DNA of 5,444 nt. Origin: Anaerorhabdus sp036641015 (GTDB lineage: Bacteria > Bacillota_I > Bacilli_A > Erysipelotrichales > Erysipelotrichaceae). How positions within the stretch are numbered: the stretch's first letter is position 1; every line of letters starts with the position of its first letter. Positions 1 to 5,317 of the stretch are shown here, one piece after another. Position numbers and translations under genes: made by a program. The stretch covers positions 1 to 5,444 of the forward strand of contig NZ_JAVWFO010000075.1 in assembly GCF_036641015.1 (NCBI RefSeq), in the 5' to 3' direction. Below the pieces are notes generated by a model, which was given only the letters and a program-made list of their open reading frames with translations, ran no database searches and was not told where the DNA came from.

Positions 1-38
1 CCATTTACATAATAGATGATTTTTACTTTTTAGTTTGA

Positions 39-67
39 TTGATATTTATTAATAATATAAATAAGAT
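39..67 (+). promoter_or_regulatory. Possible sigma-A promoter for the lipoprotein gene
   Basis: TTGATA (39-44, five of six matches to the -35 consensus) lies 17 bases before TAAGAT (62-67, four of six matches to the -10 consensus). The stretch is very AT-rich, so chance matches are common. A start near 74 would leave a leader of about 68 nt before the likely ATG at 142. I see no other gene or clear structure in bases 1-129. Confidence 0.3.
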
Positions 68-141
68 ATATCTAATACAAAATAATCAATTGGCTTAAAA
101 AATAAATCTTAGTATTGATTGGATGATGAATGGGGGTATTT

Positions 142-825
142 ATGAAACTATTATTTGTATTAATACTTCTTATAACTGTTTTATCAGGTTGCAGTACGAA
201 TGTTAAAAAAGAAGAAGTTGCAATGAATCAACCAGTTGTTACAGAGGTTACTGAACAAGAGGGTAGTGATGAGGAAAGATATATGCCGCAATTCTTATAT
301 GAAATATCAACAGACCCTATTGATTACATGCGTGAATTAAATGGTAGTATAGAAGAGGTAGAGGAAAATGTCTTCATGATCCCACTAGATTTAACTTCAA
401 GAGAATTTATTAATTTTAATACTTATTCAAAAATTACAACAGTTCAAGGTACCAATAGAGAGTTTTACTCGCTTGTATTTGATTTCAAAAATTTAACATT
501 AACTACTGATAAGTGCATCTATACTTATGGGGAAGGTATAAACAATAAAGAGTATTGTAGCAATTTCAATTTTTTAATGGATGAAACGACTGCGAAAAAT
601 TCATTTTATGTTTTTTGTGATAATTTACTTTTTTATATGAATGAAGAATATTGGAATAATCAACATCGATTCTTAACGCAAAATCATACAGATGCATTTA
701 CGGATATCTTTACCTATGATGTGATTCTAAAGTATTTAGATTCTATGATTGAATATATTAATGAGAATTATTCACTTAACAGTTCAATCAAAAATGACAA
801 GTATCTTAATGAAGTGTTAAAGTAA
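142..825 (+). CDS. Putative membrane-anchored lipoprotein of unknown family
   Basis: The predicted precursor is 227 aa. Its N-terminus is a short lysine-started hydrophobic stretch ending in the lipobox L14-S15-G16-C17. It should therefore be cut by signal peptidase II, diacylated on C17 and anchored outside the cytoplasmic membrane. An acidic, Glu-rich linker (about residues 20-45) follows, then a globular domain of about 180 residues rich in Phe, Tyr and Asn. Three more cysteines occur near residues 123, 137 and 153. I recognise no catalytic motif or family. An in-frame ATG at 130 would add four residues. I prefer 142 because GGGGGT (132-137) sits five bases before it and it puts Lys right after Met. 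The gene points toward the convergent defence operon and shares no operon with it. The lipoprotein call is strong; the function is unknown. Confidence 0.85.
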   Translation: MKLLFVLILLITVLSGCSTNVKKEEVAMNQPVVTEVTEQEGSDEERYMPQFLYEISTDPIDYMRELNGSIEEVEENVFMIPLDLTSREFINFNTYSKITTVQGTNREFYSLVFDFKNLTLTTDKCIYTYGEGINNKEYCSNFNFLMDETTAKNSFYVFCDNLLFYMNEEYWNNQHRFLTQNHTDAFTDIFTYDVILKYLDSMIEYINENYSLNSSIKNDKYLNEVLK

Positions 826-833
826 TTCAGTTC

Positions 834-876
834 GGGTTTTAACCCCCTCGAATTCGAGGGATTTAAAATTGGGGTT
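834..876 (+). terminator. GC-rich palindrome after the lipoprotein gene, possible terminator
   Basis: A perfect 16-bp palindrome, CCCTCGAATTCGAGGG (845-860), begins 20 bases after the stop codon. As RNA it gives a 6-bp stem with an AATT loop. AACCCC (841-846) can also pair with GGGGTT (871-876), and GGGT (834-837) with ACCC (842-845), so alternative folds compete. There is no U-tract after the stem, so it is at best a weak intrinsic terminator. It could instead be a protein-binding palindrome. Confidence 0.4.
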
Positions 877-905
877 ATATAAACTTTCCTATAAACCAAG
901 AAATT

Positions 906-1010
906 CTATTAGAAAGGGTTTCTAGATGAAAATAAAAAAATATGAGTCAAACATCTTATACAAAATGTTTATAACTCATATCCTCTTTCATCCATATGCA
1001 GTGGATATTT
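906..1010. repeat. Copy A of a structured dispersed repeat (intact)
   Basis: This stretch matches 3662-3740 plus 5282-5317 in the same orientation. Block 1 (926-984) aligns without gaps to 3682-3740 with 53 of 59 bases identical, and weaker similarity starts near 906. Block 2 (989-1010) is identical over 22 bases to 5296-5317. The blocks are 4 bases apart here and 14 apart in copy B once the insertion sequence is removed. Block 1 holds a 13- to 14-bp interrupted hairpin, and block 2 holds ATCCA...TGGAT. I do not recognise the family. It could be a MITE-like element, a mobile terminator or a decayed copy of a gene start. Confidence 0.75.
929..981 (-). terminator. Intrinsic terminator for the ATPase/DUF4435 operon, inside repeat copy A
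   Basis: On the - strand, ATATGAGT (981-974) pairs with ACTCATAT (947-940). AAACAT (970-965) pairs with ATGTTT (954-949) inside it, around a 10-nt loop. The stem is followed at once by TTTTTTATTTT (939-929), the classic intrinsic terminator layout. It lies about 115 bases past the stop codon of the DUF4435 gene in the direction of transcription. On the + strand the hairpin has no U-tract. Confidence 0.6.
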
Positions 1011-1031
1011 ATTATCAATTGTTCTCAAGTT

Positions 1032-1074
1032 ACTAATATTGAAGTAATTTTTTAACAGTTTCAATATTATTAGT
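1032..1074. repeat. AT-rich inverted repeat in the 3' region of the defence operon
   Basis: ACTAATATTGAA (1032-1043) is an inverted match to TTCAATATTATTAGT (1060-1074), apart from three extra bases in the second arm. A 16-nt loop separates the arms. It starts 22 bases past the DUF4435 stop codon on the - strand. It lacks a following T-run, so it more likely stabilises the transcript 3' end or is a weak terminator upstream of the stronger hairpin at 929-981. Confidence 0.4.
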
Positions 1075-1095
1075 CTAAATTCTTTTCATAAACTA

Positions 1096-2046
1096 TTATT
1101 TCATTGATTCTTCTGAAATATAGTTAAGATAAGTGTTTGTAATAAAAAGCTTAAGTGATTCTGGAATTCTTGAACGTGCACTCAAATCAATAATGGCTTC
1201 TTTCTCTGTGAGTACCCTAGTAACCTTGATTGGGGAATTTATGCTAGGAATTAGTTCGTCAGCGCAGCGGCAGAAACTATTTATAAAATTTACGAAGTAC
1301 CACATTAAATATTTACCTCTAAGACAGCGATAGTTAACATTATAGGTATCAAACTCGTCATAAATTTGACGCAAGTCAATAGGTTCAAATTGCCACTTGT
1401 CAGTTAAATGCTTTTTAACTTCCTCATTTGAAACGATAGATACTTTGCAATTTTTCACTTGACATAAATCATTTAATTTAATGTCATTAAAACAAGGCTT
1501 TGCACCAAGCCTTCTTAGAGCAATATAATTACAGCATATTTCTTTTATTACATTTGACATTATCTCGAGTCCGTCATTAAACAAATTTTTGATGATTGAG
1601 AATTCGCTATCTTGCAAGTTGATATTATAAAATTCACGAATTATTCTTTTTAGTGAATGTAAAGTAACAATATTATTTTCAATTGAATAACAATCGGTAA
1701 TATATAAATTATCATGATTGATATTTGGCTCAGGAAAAAAATCACTCAAGTCTCGATCGATGAAAAAAATAGTTTGTTTTCTTGAATAATGATTCCAATC
1801 AATTAAGTTAAGCAATTTAATTACTTTATCACGATTTCCATTCTTATCCCCACTTTCAATTAAACAAACATTCCAAGAACTATCAGGAATCATTGGTTCA
1901 ATTAGCGTTTGATAATAGGAAGGATCATCTTTCCCCTCAACAAAACCAAAAAGTTGTTTTAAACTTCTTTTATGTTGCAATAAAAAATGATGATATGGGA
2001 CGATTAGTTCTTCTAAAGCTGACTTATGAATTTCTACCATAGACAT
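1096..2046 (-). CDS. ariB: DUF4435 / TOPRIM-like effector, AriB-like (PARIS-type defence)
   Basis: The predicted protein is 316 aa. The motifs fit the DUF4435 (TOPRIM-like) family: FVEGKDD (residues 35-41, acidic E37), FFIDRDLSDF (94-103, D97 and D99) and YSIEN (120-124). RGKYLMWYF (243-251) and RIPESLKLF (293-301) lie near the C-terminus. In PARIS, AriB is a TOPRIM RNase held by the ATPase AriA and released on infection to cut host tRNA-Lys, which stops translation. The same role here is inferred from family and context. I chose the ATG at 2046. It lies one base after the ATPase stop codon, with GGTGA six bases upstream. An upstream in-frame ATG at 2073 would overlap the ATPase gene by 26 bases and add nine residues, but lacks a good binding site. 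The genes should be translationally coupled. The family call is firm; the exact system name is less so. Confidence 0.82.
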   Translation of the reverse strand: MSMVEIHKSALEELIVPYHHFLLQHKRSLKQLFGFVEGKDDPSYYQTLIEPMIPDSSWNVCLIESGDKNGNRDKVIKLLNLIDWNHYSRKQTIFFIDRDLSDFFPEPNINHDNLYITDCYSIENNIVTLHSLKRIIREFYNINLQDSEFSIIKNLFNDGLEIMSNVIKEICCNYIALRRLGAKPCFNDIKLNDLCQVKNCKVSIVSNEEVKKHLTDKWQFEPIDLRQIYDEFDTYNVNYRCLRGKYLMWYFVNFINSFCRCADELIPSINSPIKVTRVLTEKEAIIDLSARSRIPESLKLFITNTYLNYISEESMK

Positions 2047-2047
2047 G

Positions 2048-3424
2048 TTATTCACCATCACAAATAAATTCATCTAAACCATGTGTAAAAGGCAGCAAAT
2101 CATTATCATATATAAAAGGAGAATGAGTAGCAGCTATTATTCCATTGCATAATGCACTATTTTTTATATCTTCAACAAATATTTTTTGCCAAGGAACGGA
2201 TAACGATAATTCAGGTTCATCAATTATGACGAAGTAGCTCTTATTCTCGGCTAAATATAAGTGGCAAAATAATGAGACAATTTGTTTCTCACCTGAAGAA
2301 AGATCACTCATATCAATAATATCGATCGCATTATTTCTTTGCTTCAAAATTTGAATTTTAAATGTTGAAATATCGTATTTTACTATTTTATTTGAAGAAC
2401 TTAGGTATTTATTACATATTTCACAAAATTCGACTATGCTTTGTTCCTTATCCTCTAAGTCTCTTTGTAATGCCAAAAGATTTCGGAAATAATATAGTAA
2501 AATTTGTATTTGAGTATCTTTTATATCAATTCTGTCACTTGTTACTGTTTCAATCAACATTTTAACTTGATTTTCTGATAACATTTCGTCATTGCTTCTA
2601 GATAGGCAAAGTTTAAATTTTTCTATTTCTTCAGCAGTAATTGCAGTATTACTAATAGCTGAGTGATAGTTTTTATTTATGACATCCCCTAAATTTTTAT
2701 AAGCTAAGTTTTTGAAACTATTCTCAGAAAATCTACTCAATTCTAAACAACGCTCCTCTATCTTTTCTTTTACATCTTGCATTCCAAACTCAACAAGCTC
2801 GATGTAACCATTTGCGTTTATATCTGAAAGTTCACTGTAAGAATAGTGTCTTTCATTATTTTCTCTTGAAAATGAGTACCGACCTTTTATTACATTTGAT
2901 AAGTCTTCTTCAATTCTCCTATAAGTGGGTAGGTATATAATTTTCGCGTTAATAGCAGTTGGTATTTTAGAAAGGTGCTGTTCATTTTCATCAAACAAAT
3001 TTATTTGATTTGTTGAAATAAGCCTGTCAAGTAATAAACTAACAGGATATCCGTGTTTTTTCGCTATACTGACTAAATCATTTCGCGTAATTTTATTTTC
3101 TCTATTTCTTAATTTTGCTATTTCTTGTCTAATTGGTAAAGGTAAATTTCTAGCTGAATTTGGAATTAAATCTAAGTCACCTCCATGGATATCTTCATAA
3201 GTTACTGTAAAATCTTTTTTCCCAATTGTAACAATGATTTTTTCAAACATGTGTGAAGGAACTTGGTGATAAGTACCTGATAAAATAGCACAAATAAATT
3301 TTAGTATTGTTGTCTTGCCTAGTCCATTTTCTCCTACCAAGATTATTGTATTGTTTTTGAACTTGATATCTATATTGCGTGTTCCATATAAGCCAAATAT
3401 TTGAAATCGATTTAAGTTATTCAT
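2048..3424 (-). CDS. ariA: ABC/SMC-like AAA ATPase, AriA-like (PARIS-type defence)
   Basis: The predicted protein is 458 aa and carries a complete ABC-type ATPase core. Walker A is GENGLGKT (31-38, K37), and YLPTYRRIEEDL (164-175) is typical of this ATPase group. The signature is LSSGEKQ (375-381), Walker B is FVIIDEPELSL (398-408, D402 and E403), and the switch histidine is in ATHSP (H434). Residues 95-360 between the nucleotide-binding halves are helical and charged, as in SMC/OLD-type ATPases. There is no TOPRIM domain in this protein; it is encoded by the next gene, which argues against OLD and Gabija GajA. In PARIS, AriA is the sensor: it assembles with AriB and frees it when a phage anti-restriction protein such as Ocr is present. 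The start at 3424 is supported by AAAGGGAAG about six bases upstream. All nucleotide-site residues are present, so the gene looks functional. PARIS itself is inferred. Confidence 0.88.
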   Translation of the reverse strand: MNNLNRFQIFGLYGTRNIDIKFKNNTIILVGENGLGKTTILKFICAILSGTYHQVPSHMFEKIIVTIGKKDFTVTYEDIHGGDLDLIPNSARNLPLPIRQEIAKLRNRENKITRNDLVSIAKKHGYPVSLLLDRLISTNQINLFDENEQHLSKIPTAINAKIIYLPTYRRIEEDLSNVIKGRYSFSRENNERHYSYSELSDINANGYIELVEFGMQDVKEKIEERCLELSRFSENSFKNLAYKNLGDVINKNYHSAISNTAITAEEIEKFKLCLSRSNDEMLSENQVKMLIETVTSDRIDIKDTQIQILLYYFRNLLALQRDLEDKEQSIVEFCEICNKYLSSSNKIVKYDISTFKIQILKQRNNAIDIIDMSDLSSGEKQIVSLFCHLYLAENKSYFVIIDEPELSLSVPWQKIFVEDIKNSALCNGIIAATHSPFIYDNDLLPFTHGLDEFICDGE

Positions 3425-3458
3425 TTGTCTTCCCTTTCAATTATAGAAGTATAGTTTT

Positions 3459-3467
3459 ATTATATCA
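3459..3467 (-). promoter_or_regulatory. Extended -10 promoter of the defence operon
   Basis: On the - strand these bases read TGATATAAT, a perfect TATAAT with the TGn extension that can replace a strong -35. The best -35 candidate at 17-bp spacing is poor (ATCAAA, three of six matches). Transcription would start near 3452, leaving a leader of about 28 nt that contains the ATPase ribosome binding site. A second TATAAT lies closer to the gene (3440-3445) but leaves no room for the binding site. Confidence 0.55.
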
Positions 3468-3523
3468 TAGAGCAAGTTGGATTTGATATATACATCTTTC
3501 TTATAATTTGTTTTATAACATTT

Positions 3524-3565
3524 AAAATATTCATCATTTTTGGGATGAAGATAAGTGAATATTTT
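3524..3565. repeat. 10-bp inverted repeat upstream of the defence operon promoter
   Basis: AAAATATTCA (3524-3533) and TGAATATTTT (3556-3565) are perfect inverted arms 22 bases apart. Nested and partly overlapping is TTCATC (3530-3535) with GATGAA (3544-3549). The structure lies about 57 bases upstream of the extended -10 of the ATPase operon. It could be an operator, a bidirectional terminator insulating the operon or chance in AT-rich DNA. I see no credible gene in 3425-3661. Confidence 0.4.
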
Positions 3566-3661
3566 TAAGTGTATTACAACAAAATATAGAAGAATAGCGA
3601 TGCAAGATTTACTTTTATAAATTGATTTCAAGTTTAGATATTTAATTATATCAATAAAACA

Positions 3662-3740
3662 CCATTAAAAAGGATTTCTAGATGAAAATAAAAAAATATG
3701 AGTCTAACATCTATTACAAAATGTTCAACACTCATATCCT
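3662..3740. repeat. Copy B of the structured repeat, left part (split by the IS)
   Basis: This is the same sequence as copy A near 906-984, in the same orientation, with 53 of 59 bases identical over 3682-3740. The hairpin is kept: ATATGAGT (3696-3703) with ACTCATAT (3730-3737), and AACAT (3706-3710) with ATGTT (3721-3725). All six differences from copy A lie outside these stem arms. An A-run (3690-3696) gives a - strand terminator shape here too, which would shield the ATPase operon from transcription coming from the right. The rest of the copy resumes at 5274 beyond the insertion sequence. Confidence 0.75.
3733..3740. repeat. 8-bp target site duplication, left copy
   Basis: CATATCCT directly abuts the left end of the insertion sequence and is repeated exactly at its right end (5274-5281). 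Copy A has the octamer once (977-984). Eight bases is the usual duplication length for ISL3-family elements. Confidence 0.88.
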
Positions 3741-3762
3741 GAGTAAGCACCACCTGTTGTGG
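3741..3762 (+). repeat. Left terminal inverted repeat (IRL) of the IS
   Basis: The repeat starts GAGTAAGCACCACCTG and continues to TTGTGG. It matches the reverse complement of 5252-5273 at 17 of 22 positions without gaps. It overlaps the first of two subterminal CTGTTGTGGATG repeats. Confidence 0.85.
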
Positions 3763-3794
3763 ATGTGGTATCGCTACTGCATCTGTTGTGGATG
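3754..3794. repeat. Two 12-bp direct repeats at the left end of the IS
   Basis: CTGTTGTGGATG occurs at 3754-3765 and again at 3783-3794, a centre spacing of 29 bp (near three helical turns). The first copy straddles the inner edge of the left inverted repeat. Such repeats would suit cooperative transposase binding, but that role is inferred. Confidence 0.6.
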
Positions 3795-3845
3795 GAAAAG
3801 TCCATAAACAATAATGCAATAATGCTATATGGAAAACCTCTTATT

Positions 3846-3851
3846 TATAAT
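3846..3851 (+). promoter_or_regulatory. Possible -10 of the transposase promoter
   Basis: A perfect TATAAT lies 45 bases before the chosen transposase ATG, giving a start near 3858 and a short leader with the AAAGGAGG site. No convincing -35 is found at 16-18 bp spacing, so expression is probably low, as usual for transposases. Confidence 0.35.
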
Positions 3852-3855
3852 GGAC

Positions 3856-3866
3856 TTATGTGGTCC
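3856..3866. repeat. Left arm of an internal 11-bp inverted repeat of the IS
   Basis: TTATGTGGTCC here is the exact reverse complement of GGACCACATAA at 5194-5204. The left arm lies six bases before the transposase ribosome binding site (AAAGGAGG, 3872-3879). The right arm lies between the stop codon and the terminator. It could be an inner transposase-binding site or let the mRNA ends pair. Confidence 0.55.
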
Positions 3867-3890
3867 GATATAAAGGAGGTATTTTTCGTT

Positions 3891-5168
3891 ATGGATAACA
3901 TAAACCATCTTCTCCAAGTTTTACTCAATCTTGCATCTGACGATATTCAAACAATTAGAATTACAAATAAAGATTCTACACCTTTTTATTTCGTTCGTTT
4001 AAATTCATCTTTGCAAGAATGTCCCATCTGTTCTTCTACTTCTTTTCGCTCACTAGGTTATTACAAAAGGGAAGTAATCCTCCCAAACAATGTTTTCACG
4101 GGAGCTAAGGTAATTTTGGAAGTTCCAAGAAAATATTGTTGTACATGTAACTCATCGTTTAGCGATATGAAACATATGGCTCCTAAAAACAAAACTATTT
4201 CTTACAAAACCATTTTAGAAGTAATGGAATTGCTAAAAGATCAAAAAATGATATTTAATTCTGTCGCTACACTACTTCATATTTCTGAGTCTAGTGTTGT
4301 ACGTATCTTTGATTCTCATTGTCATATAACTCGTTCTACCTTTCCAGACGTTGTTTGTATTGATGAAGTATATACCAAAAATAGTGATTTCAATTCAAAG
4401 TATTCTTGTATCTTTTATGACTTCTATCAACACTCTATCATTGATGTACTTCCCAGCCGTCACAAAAGCTATTTGCACCATTATTTCCAAGATATTCCTA
4501 GAGATGAGTTACTGAATGTTAAATATGTTTGTATCGATATGTATCGTCCCTATAAGGATATCGTTAAACTCTACTTTAAGAAAGCACTCATCTGTGTCGA
4601 TTCATTTCACGTTATCAAACACTTAAATGAGGACTTATCAAAAGTTAGAATCAGAGTAATGAAAAAATACTCAATTGATTCTAATGAATATTATCTATTG
4701 AAAAACTGGGAAAATCTACTTTTTGACAATAATATTGAATTAAACAATCAAGGAAAATACAATAAACGATTTAAGCAAGTTCTAAATTACAGGCAGCTAC
4801 AGGAATTAATCTTTCAAATAGATTCCGACATAAGAATTGCCTATCAGTTAAAAGATAACTACATGAGATTCAATCAAACTTCCACAATTAAAGAAGCTCC
4901 TGCTTATTTGGACACATGTATTGAATCATTTATACTAGCGAATATCCCTGAATATTGTGAGTTCACAAGTTTATTAACTAACTGGCGAGAAGAAATCATC
5001 AATTCATTTACATTGTATAAAGGTAGACGCATAAATAACAGCGTAGCTGAAAGCATGAACGCTAAAATTTCTACTCTTCTTTTCAATACAAAGGGTATTC
5101 GAAATCACGAACGCAGAAAGAAAAGGATTATGTACATGATCAATAAAACAGGTTTTTCAGTTAAGTAG
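3891..5168 (+). CDS. tnp: ISL3-family DDE transposase
   Basis: This 425-aa protein catalyses cut-and-join movement of the surrounding insertion sequence. An N-terminal zinc finger (CxxC at C44/C47 and C83/C86) precedes a helix-turn-helix region (about residues 103-143). The ISL3 DDE catalytic domain follows, with D158 in CIDEVY, D216 in CIDMYRPYK and E387 in NNSVAESMNAK. The family motif VDSFHVIKHL is at 236-245. The basic tail has HERRKKR. The length is normal for the family and no frameshift is seen. I chose the ATG at 3891 because AAAGGAGG lies 11 bases upstream. The frame extends up to a GTG at 3759, but that start lies inside the left inverted repeat and has no binding site. The zinc finger and the three acidic residues make the family call firm. 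Confidence 0.93.
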   Translation: MDNINHLLQVLLNLASDDIQTIRITNKDSTPFYFVRLNSSLQECPICSSTSFRSLGYYKREVILPNNVFTGAKVILEVPRKYCCTCNSSFSDMKHMAPKNKTISYKTILEVMELLKDQKMIFNSVATLLHISESSVVRIFDSHCHITRSTFPDVVCIDEVYTKNSDFNSKYSCIFYDFYQHSIIDVLPSRHKSYLHHYFQDIPRDELLNVKYVCIDMYRPYKDIVKLYFKKALICVDSFHVIKHLNEDLSKVRIRVMKKYSIDSNEYYLLKNWENLLFDNNIELNNQGKYNKRFKQVLNYRQLQELIFQIDSDIRIAYQLKDNYMRFNQTSTIKEAPAYLDTCIESFILANIPEYCEFTSLLTNWREEIINSFTLYKGRRINNSVAESMNAKISTLLFNTKGIRNHERRKKRIMYMINKTGFSVK

Positions 5169-5193
5169 TATAGTTAATAATCTATACGAAGAT

Positions 5194-5204
5194 GGACCAC
5201 ATAA
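5194..5204. repeat. Right arm of the internal 11-bp inverted repeat of the IS
   Basis: GGACCACATAA is the exact reverse complement of 3856-3866 in the transposase leader. It starts 25 bases after the stop codon and abuts the terminator stem. Confidence 0.55.
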
Positions 5205-5250
5205 AAGGATGAACGTGTATCTTTTGAGATACAAATTCATCCTTCTTTTT
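5205..5250 (+). terminator. Intrinsic terminator of the transposase gene
   Basis: AAGGATGAA (5205-5213) pairs with TTCATCCTT (5236-5244). Above a small internal loop, GTATCT (5217-5222) pairs with AGATAC (5227-5232), closed by TTTG. CTTTTT follows immediately (5245-5250). It ends just before the right inverted repeat, so transposase transcription should stop within the element. Confidence 0.85.
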
Positions 5251-5251
5251 A

Positions 5252-5273
5252 CCACATCAGTTGGTGGATACCC
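5252..5273 (-). repeat. Right terminal inverted repeat (IRR) of the IS
   Basis: Read on the - strand it starts GGGTATCCACCAACTG and continues to ATGTGG. It agrees with the left repeat at 17 of 22 positions and abuts the right CATATCCT copy. Confidence 0.85.
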
Positions 5274-5281
5274 CATATCCT
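5274..5281. repeat. 8-bp target site duplication, right copy
   Basis: CATATCCT is an exact copy of 3733-3740. It joins the insertion sequence to the displaced right part of repeat copy B. Confidence 0.88.
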
Positions 5282-5317
5282 TTATTATTTTGAGGCATCC
5301 ATATGCAGTGGATATTT
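5274..5317. repeat. Copy B of the structured repeat, right part
   Basis: The block at 5296-5317 is identical over 22 bases to 989-1010 in copy A and contains ATCCA (5298-5302 in part) with TGGAT (5309-5313) as a short inverted repeat. Between the target octamer and this block copy B has 14 bases (TTATTATTTTGAGG), where copy A has only CTTT. Weaker similarity to copy A may continue to about 5345. Bases 5318-5444 hold no complete gene. Confidence 0.7.

Larger units (their letters stand above)
3741..5273 (+). mobile_element. Intact ISL3-family insertion sequence, 1,533 bp
   Basis: The ends are fixed by three agreeing signs: an 8-bp direct duplication (CATATCCT), imperfect terminal inverted repeats with 17 of 22 matches, and an uninterrupted relative of the target at 906-1010. 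Inside is a single intact transposase gene with a conserved DDE triad, then an intrinsic terminator before the right end. Length, repeat size and duplication length all fit the ISL3 family. The identical target copies and undamaged gene suggest a fairly recent, possibly still active insertion. It lies 317 bp upstream of the ATPase start codon, outside the operon and its promoter. Confidence 0.92.

Noticed and set aside
929..981. Integron attC site, considered because a hairpin follows a gene
   Set aside because: No GTTRRRY/RYYYAAC core pair with the required spacing is seen, no integrase is present, and the U-tract points to a terminator.
926..1036. 36-codon frame in repeat copy A with a GAAAGGG site before its ATG
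   Set aside because: It is short, its second half is out of frame with copy B, and it overlaps the operon terminator. It is treated as part of the repeat rather than a gene.
1133..1333. 66-codon + strand frame opposite the DUF4435 gene
   Set aside because: It is a shadow of a gene with clear family motifs and has no binding site or recognisable product.
2362..2565. 67-codon + strand frame opposite the ATPase gene
   Set aside because: It is a shadow frame in AT-rich coding sequence of the opposite strand.
2048..3424. OLD nuclease or Gabija GajA
   Set aside because: Those carry ATPase and TOPRIM domains in one protein. Here the ATPase ends shortly after the switch His, and the TOPRIM-like domain is a separate DUF4435 protein.
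3437..3631. 64-codon frame on the - strand upstream of the ATPase gene
   Set aside because: It needs a TTG start with no ribosome binding site, spans the likely operon promoter and inverted repeat, and has a low-complexity Lys/Tyr/Ile composition.
3759..3890. Longer transposase starting at the GTG at 3759
   Set aside because: The start lies inside the terminal inverted repeat, has no binding site, and the extra 44 residues do not resemble the ISL3 N-terminus. The ATG at 3891 has AAAGGAGG.
4904..5086. 60-codon - strand frame inside the transposase gene
   Set aside because: It is a shadow frame covering the catalytic Glu region of the transposase.
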